NCBI GenBank assembly: GCA_943325005.2
Contig: CALPNT020000006.1
Coordinates: 1-35,798 of the forward strand
DNA from: Bifidobacterium breve
GTDB lineage: Bacteria; Cyanobacteriota; Cyanobacteriia; PCC-6307; Cyanobiaceae
Length of the DNA: 35,798 bases
Direction: 5' to 3'
Shown here: positions 33,991-35,798 of the stretch, in pieces
Position numbering within the stretch: the first letter of the stretch is position 1
How the letters are laid out: each line of letters starts with the position of its first letter
The notes under the pieces: model-generated
Database searches by the model: none
What the model saw: only the letters and a program-made list of their open reading frames with translations
What the model was told of the DNA's origin: nothing
Program-made: the position numbers and the translations under genes

Positions 33991-35798
33991 TCAGGGCAGC
34001 GGTGCCTCCGTGCCCTCGGCCAGGTGTTCGGTCACGCCCCCGAGCGCGAAGGCCGCATGCACGGCCTGCAGCGCCCGCACGCCATCGCGTTCCGGCACCA
34101 CGCAGCTGGTGCGGATTTCGCTGGTGGCGATCAGTTCGATGTTGATGCCGGCCTCGGCGATGGCGCGGAACATGCGGGCGGCGGTGCCTGGCGTGCTGGG
34201 CATGCCGGCGCCGACGGCGCTGACCCGGGCGATGGCGGATCCCTCCTCCACACAGGCCTCGGGCCATTGCAGCAGCAGAGGAGCCAGAGCCTCTTCGGCG
34301 CGACTGAGATCCTCTCGTTTGAGCACAAAACTCATGTCCCGGCTCAGCTGCTGCCCCATCGTGTGGGTGCGCTCGGACTGGACGATGGCATCGAGACTGA
34401 TGGCGGCCTCCGCCAGGGTGCGGCAGACCGCCGCCGCACTGCCGGGTTGGTCTGGCACATGGCGCACGGTGACCTGAATCTGATCGCGATCAAGGGCGAC
34501 GCCGCGCACCGCCGGAGCTGCCAGTTGGTCGCTCACCGTGTGGTGTCCCAACTGGCGGTCTTGCAGTTCGAAGGCCTCGGCTGTGGCCCGCAGGGCCTTG
34601 GGCCCGGCCCGGCCGGCCACCACGCAGCTCACCTTCACCTCGCTGGTGGCGATCAGGCGCAGGTTGATGCCCAGGCGGGCCAGGGTGTCGAACAGGCGAG
34701 CCGCGACGCCGGGGCGCCCGAGGATGCCAGCCCCGGAGATGCTGATCTTGGCCATGTCGGCCTCGCCGCTAAGTACGGCGGCGTCGGCGCCCATGGCGCT
34801 CAGCACCTGGCGGCAGACCTGGCTGGCCCGCTCCAGATCGGCCTCGGCCAGGGTGAAGGCGATGTCGTTGCTGCCGCCGTCCTGGGTGGCCTGCACGATC
34901 AGATCCACATTCAGTTCAGCGGCGCCGAGGGCTTCAAACAGCTGGGCGGCCACCCCGGGACGATCAGGCACATCCGTGAGTGCCAGCACCGCTTGCTGCA
35001 GCACGAGGTCAGCCCCATCCACCGGTTTGCCGAGTTCAAGGCCCTCTTGGCCATTGGCGCGGGCGCTGCCGCTGGTGAGCCTGGTGCCAGGGGCATCGCT
35101 CCAGCTGGAGCGCACCACCAGCGGCACGCCGTAGTTGCGGGCGATCTCCACAGCCCGCGGATGCAGCACCGCCGCCCCGAGACTGGCCAGTTCCAGCATT
35201 TCATCGCAGCTCACCGACTCCATCAGCTGGGCGTCAACCACCTTGCGTGGGTCGGTGGTGAGCACCCCCGGCACATCGGTGTAGATCTCGCAGGCATCGG
35301 CCCCGAGGGCTGCGGCCAGGGCCACGGCTGAGGTGTCGGAGCCGCCCCGGCCCAGGGTGGTGATTTCCGGGGTGCCGGCGACACCGCTGCTGGTGCCTTG
35401 AAAGCCGGCCACCACCACCACCTGGCCATCATCCAGCAGGCGCCGCAGTCGTTCGGTGCGCACCTCGAGGATGCGGGCCCGGCCGTGGGCGGATTCGGTG
35501 ACGATGCCGGCCTGGGTGCCGGTCATCGACACGGCTGGAACACCCAGTTGGTGCAGCGCCATCGACAGCAGGGCGATCGACACCTGTTCGCCGGTGGCCA
35601 GCAGCATGTCCAGCTCCCGCTGGGGCGGCTGGGCGCTGATCGCCCGCGCCAGGCCGGTGAGTTGATCGGTGGTGTGGCCCATGGCCGACACCACGATCAC
35701 CAGTTCGTGCCCTTGCTCCCGGCTGGCGGCAATGCGTCGCGCCACGGCCTGGATGCGTTCCACATCCGCGACCGACGTGCCCCCGAATTTCTGAACCA
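33991..35798 (-). CDS. lysC: Aspartate kinase with four ACT domains (5' end outside window)
   Basis: Phosphorylates aspartate, the entry step to lysine, threonine and methionine. At least 601 residues are visible; the reading frame runs off the right edge at [15 protein letters not shown], so only the start codon and a few residues are missing. Kinase motifs [26 protein letters not shown], and [16 protein letters not shown] are present. The regulatory half holds four ACT domains in two similar pairs, with core segments [41 protein letters not shown] and [15 protein letters not shown]. Four ACT domains is the known cyanobacterial architecture for concerted Lys/Thr feedback inhibition. It converges with uvrB across 119 bp. 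Confidence 0.96.
   Translation of the reverse strand, partial: VQKFGGTSVADVERIQAVARRIAASREQGHELVIVVSAMGHTTDQLTGLARAISAQPPQRELDMLLATGEQVSIALLSMALHQLGVPAVSMTGTQAGIVTESAHGRARILEVRTERLRRLLDDGQVVVVAGFQGTSSGVAGTPEITTLGRGGSDTSAVALAAALGADACEIYTDVPGVLTTDPRKVVDAQLMESVSCDEMLELASLGAAVLHPRAVEIARNYGVPLVVRSSWSDAPGTRLTSGSARANGQEGLELGKPVDGADLVLQQAVLALTDVPDRPGVAAQLFEALGAAELNVDLIVQATQDGGSNDIAFTLAEADLERASQVCRQVLSAMGADAAVLSGEADMAKISISGAGILGRPGVAARLFDTLARLGINLRLIATSEVKVSCVVAGRAGPKALRATAEAFELQDRQLGHHTVSDQLAAPAVRGVALDRDQIQVTVRHVPDQPGSAAAVCRTLAEAAISLDAIVQSERTHTMGQQLSRDMSFVLKREDLSRAEEALAPLLLQWPEACVEEGSAIARVSAVGAGMPSTPGTAARMFRAIAEAGINIELIATSEIRTSCVVPERDGVRALQAVHAAFALGGVTEHLAEGTEAPLP

Noticed and set aside
34024..35331. 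Long plus-strand open frame opposite lysC
   Set aside because: Antisense of aspartate kinase; His/Gly/Ala-rich with no recognisable domain.
1..35798. CRISPR arrays, tRNA or rRNA genes, insertion sequences
   Set aside because: Gaps between genes are short; I saw no regularly spaced direct repeats, no cloverleaf-compatible sequence with a T-loop, no rRNA-like sequence and no transposase or terminal inverted repeats.

Overview
This is core chromosome from a GC-rich (roughly two-thirds G+C by eye) unicellular picocyanobacterium of the Synechococcus/Cyanobium type. The assignment rests on gene content read from the sequence: the sulfolipid genes sqdB and sqdX, a Psb34/HLIP-like photosystem II small protein, Ycf23 (DUF561), a Ycf37-like TPR protein, an MgdA-type glucosyltransferase, an aspartate kinase with four ACT domains, and tig-clpP-clpX. 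I see no rRNA, tRNA, insertion sequence, integrase, prophage module or CRISPR array. Coding density is very high. GTG and TTG starts are frequent, and Shine-Dalgarno sequences are mostly absent; the two clear ones decide the starts of sqdB and dapA.

Layout. Positions 43-1706 (minus): a small lipoprotein and a class V aminotransferase of photorespiration. 1895-7850 (plus): cbiD (corrin ring methylation), guaA (GMP synthesis), two conserved-looking unknowns and the class B transpeptidase PBP2. 7896-11521 (minus): sqdX-sqdB (sulfoquinovosyl diacylglycerol), a 54-codon Psb34-like gene and thiG. 11569-12105 (plus): an unknown. 12227-13514 (minus): rpmI-rplT and a Ycf37-like TPR membrane protein. 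13623-16730 (plus): a SpoIID-domain lipoprotein and a GT2 lipid glucosyltransferase candidate. 16781-23577 (minus): tig-clpP-clpX, an LRAT-fold hydrolase/acyltransferase candidate and dnaX. 23947-27967 (plus): asd-dapA (lysine/diaminopimelate branch) and RNase J. 27947-30221 (minus): tilS and an acidic low-complexity unknown. 30236-33871 (plus): ycf23, a four-helix membrane protein and uvrB. 33991-35798 (minus): lysC, cut by the window edge.

Links between genes. lysC, asd and dapA supply the first, second and branch-point steps from aspartate to diaminopimelate, which the cell wall enzymes (PBP2, SpoIID) ultimately need. sqdB, sqdX and the GT2 enzyme belong to thylakoid glycolipid synthesis. 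Psb34-like, Ycf37-like and Ycf23 proteins point to photosystem assembly or maintenance. tig, clpP and clpX form the classical folding/proteolysis unit.

Nothing here is a convincing new multi-gene system. The points most worth a second look are the Arg-rich tail of RNase J, the LRAT-fold gene inside the clpX-dnaX run, the unlisted Psb34-like small gene, a repeat-generated Ser/Gly insert in TilS, and a 17-bp perfect hairpin after ycf23.
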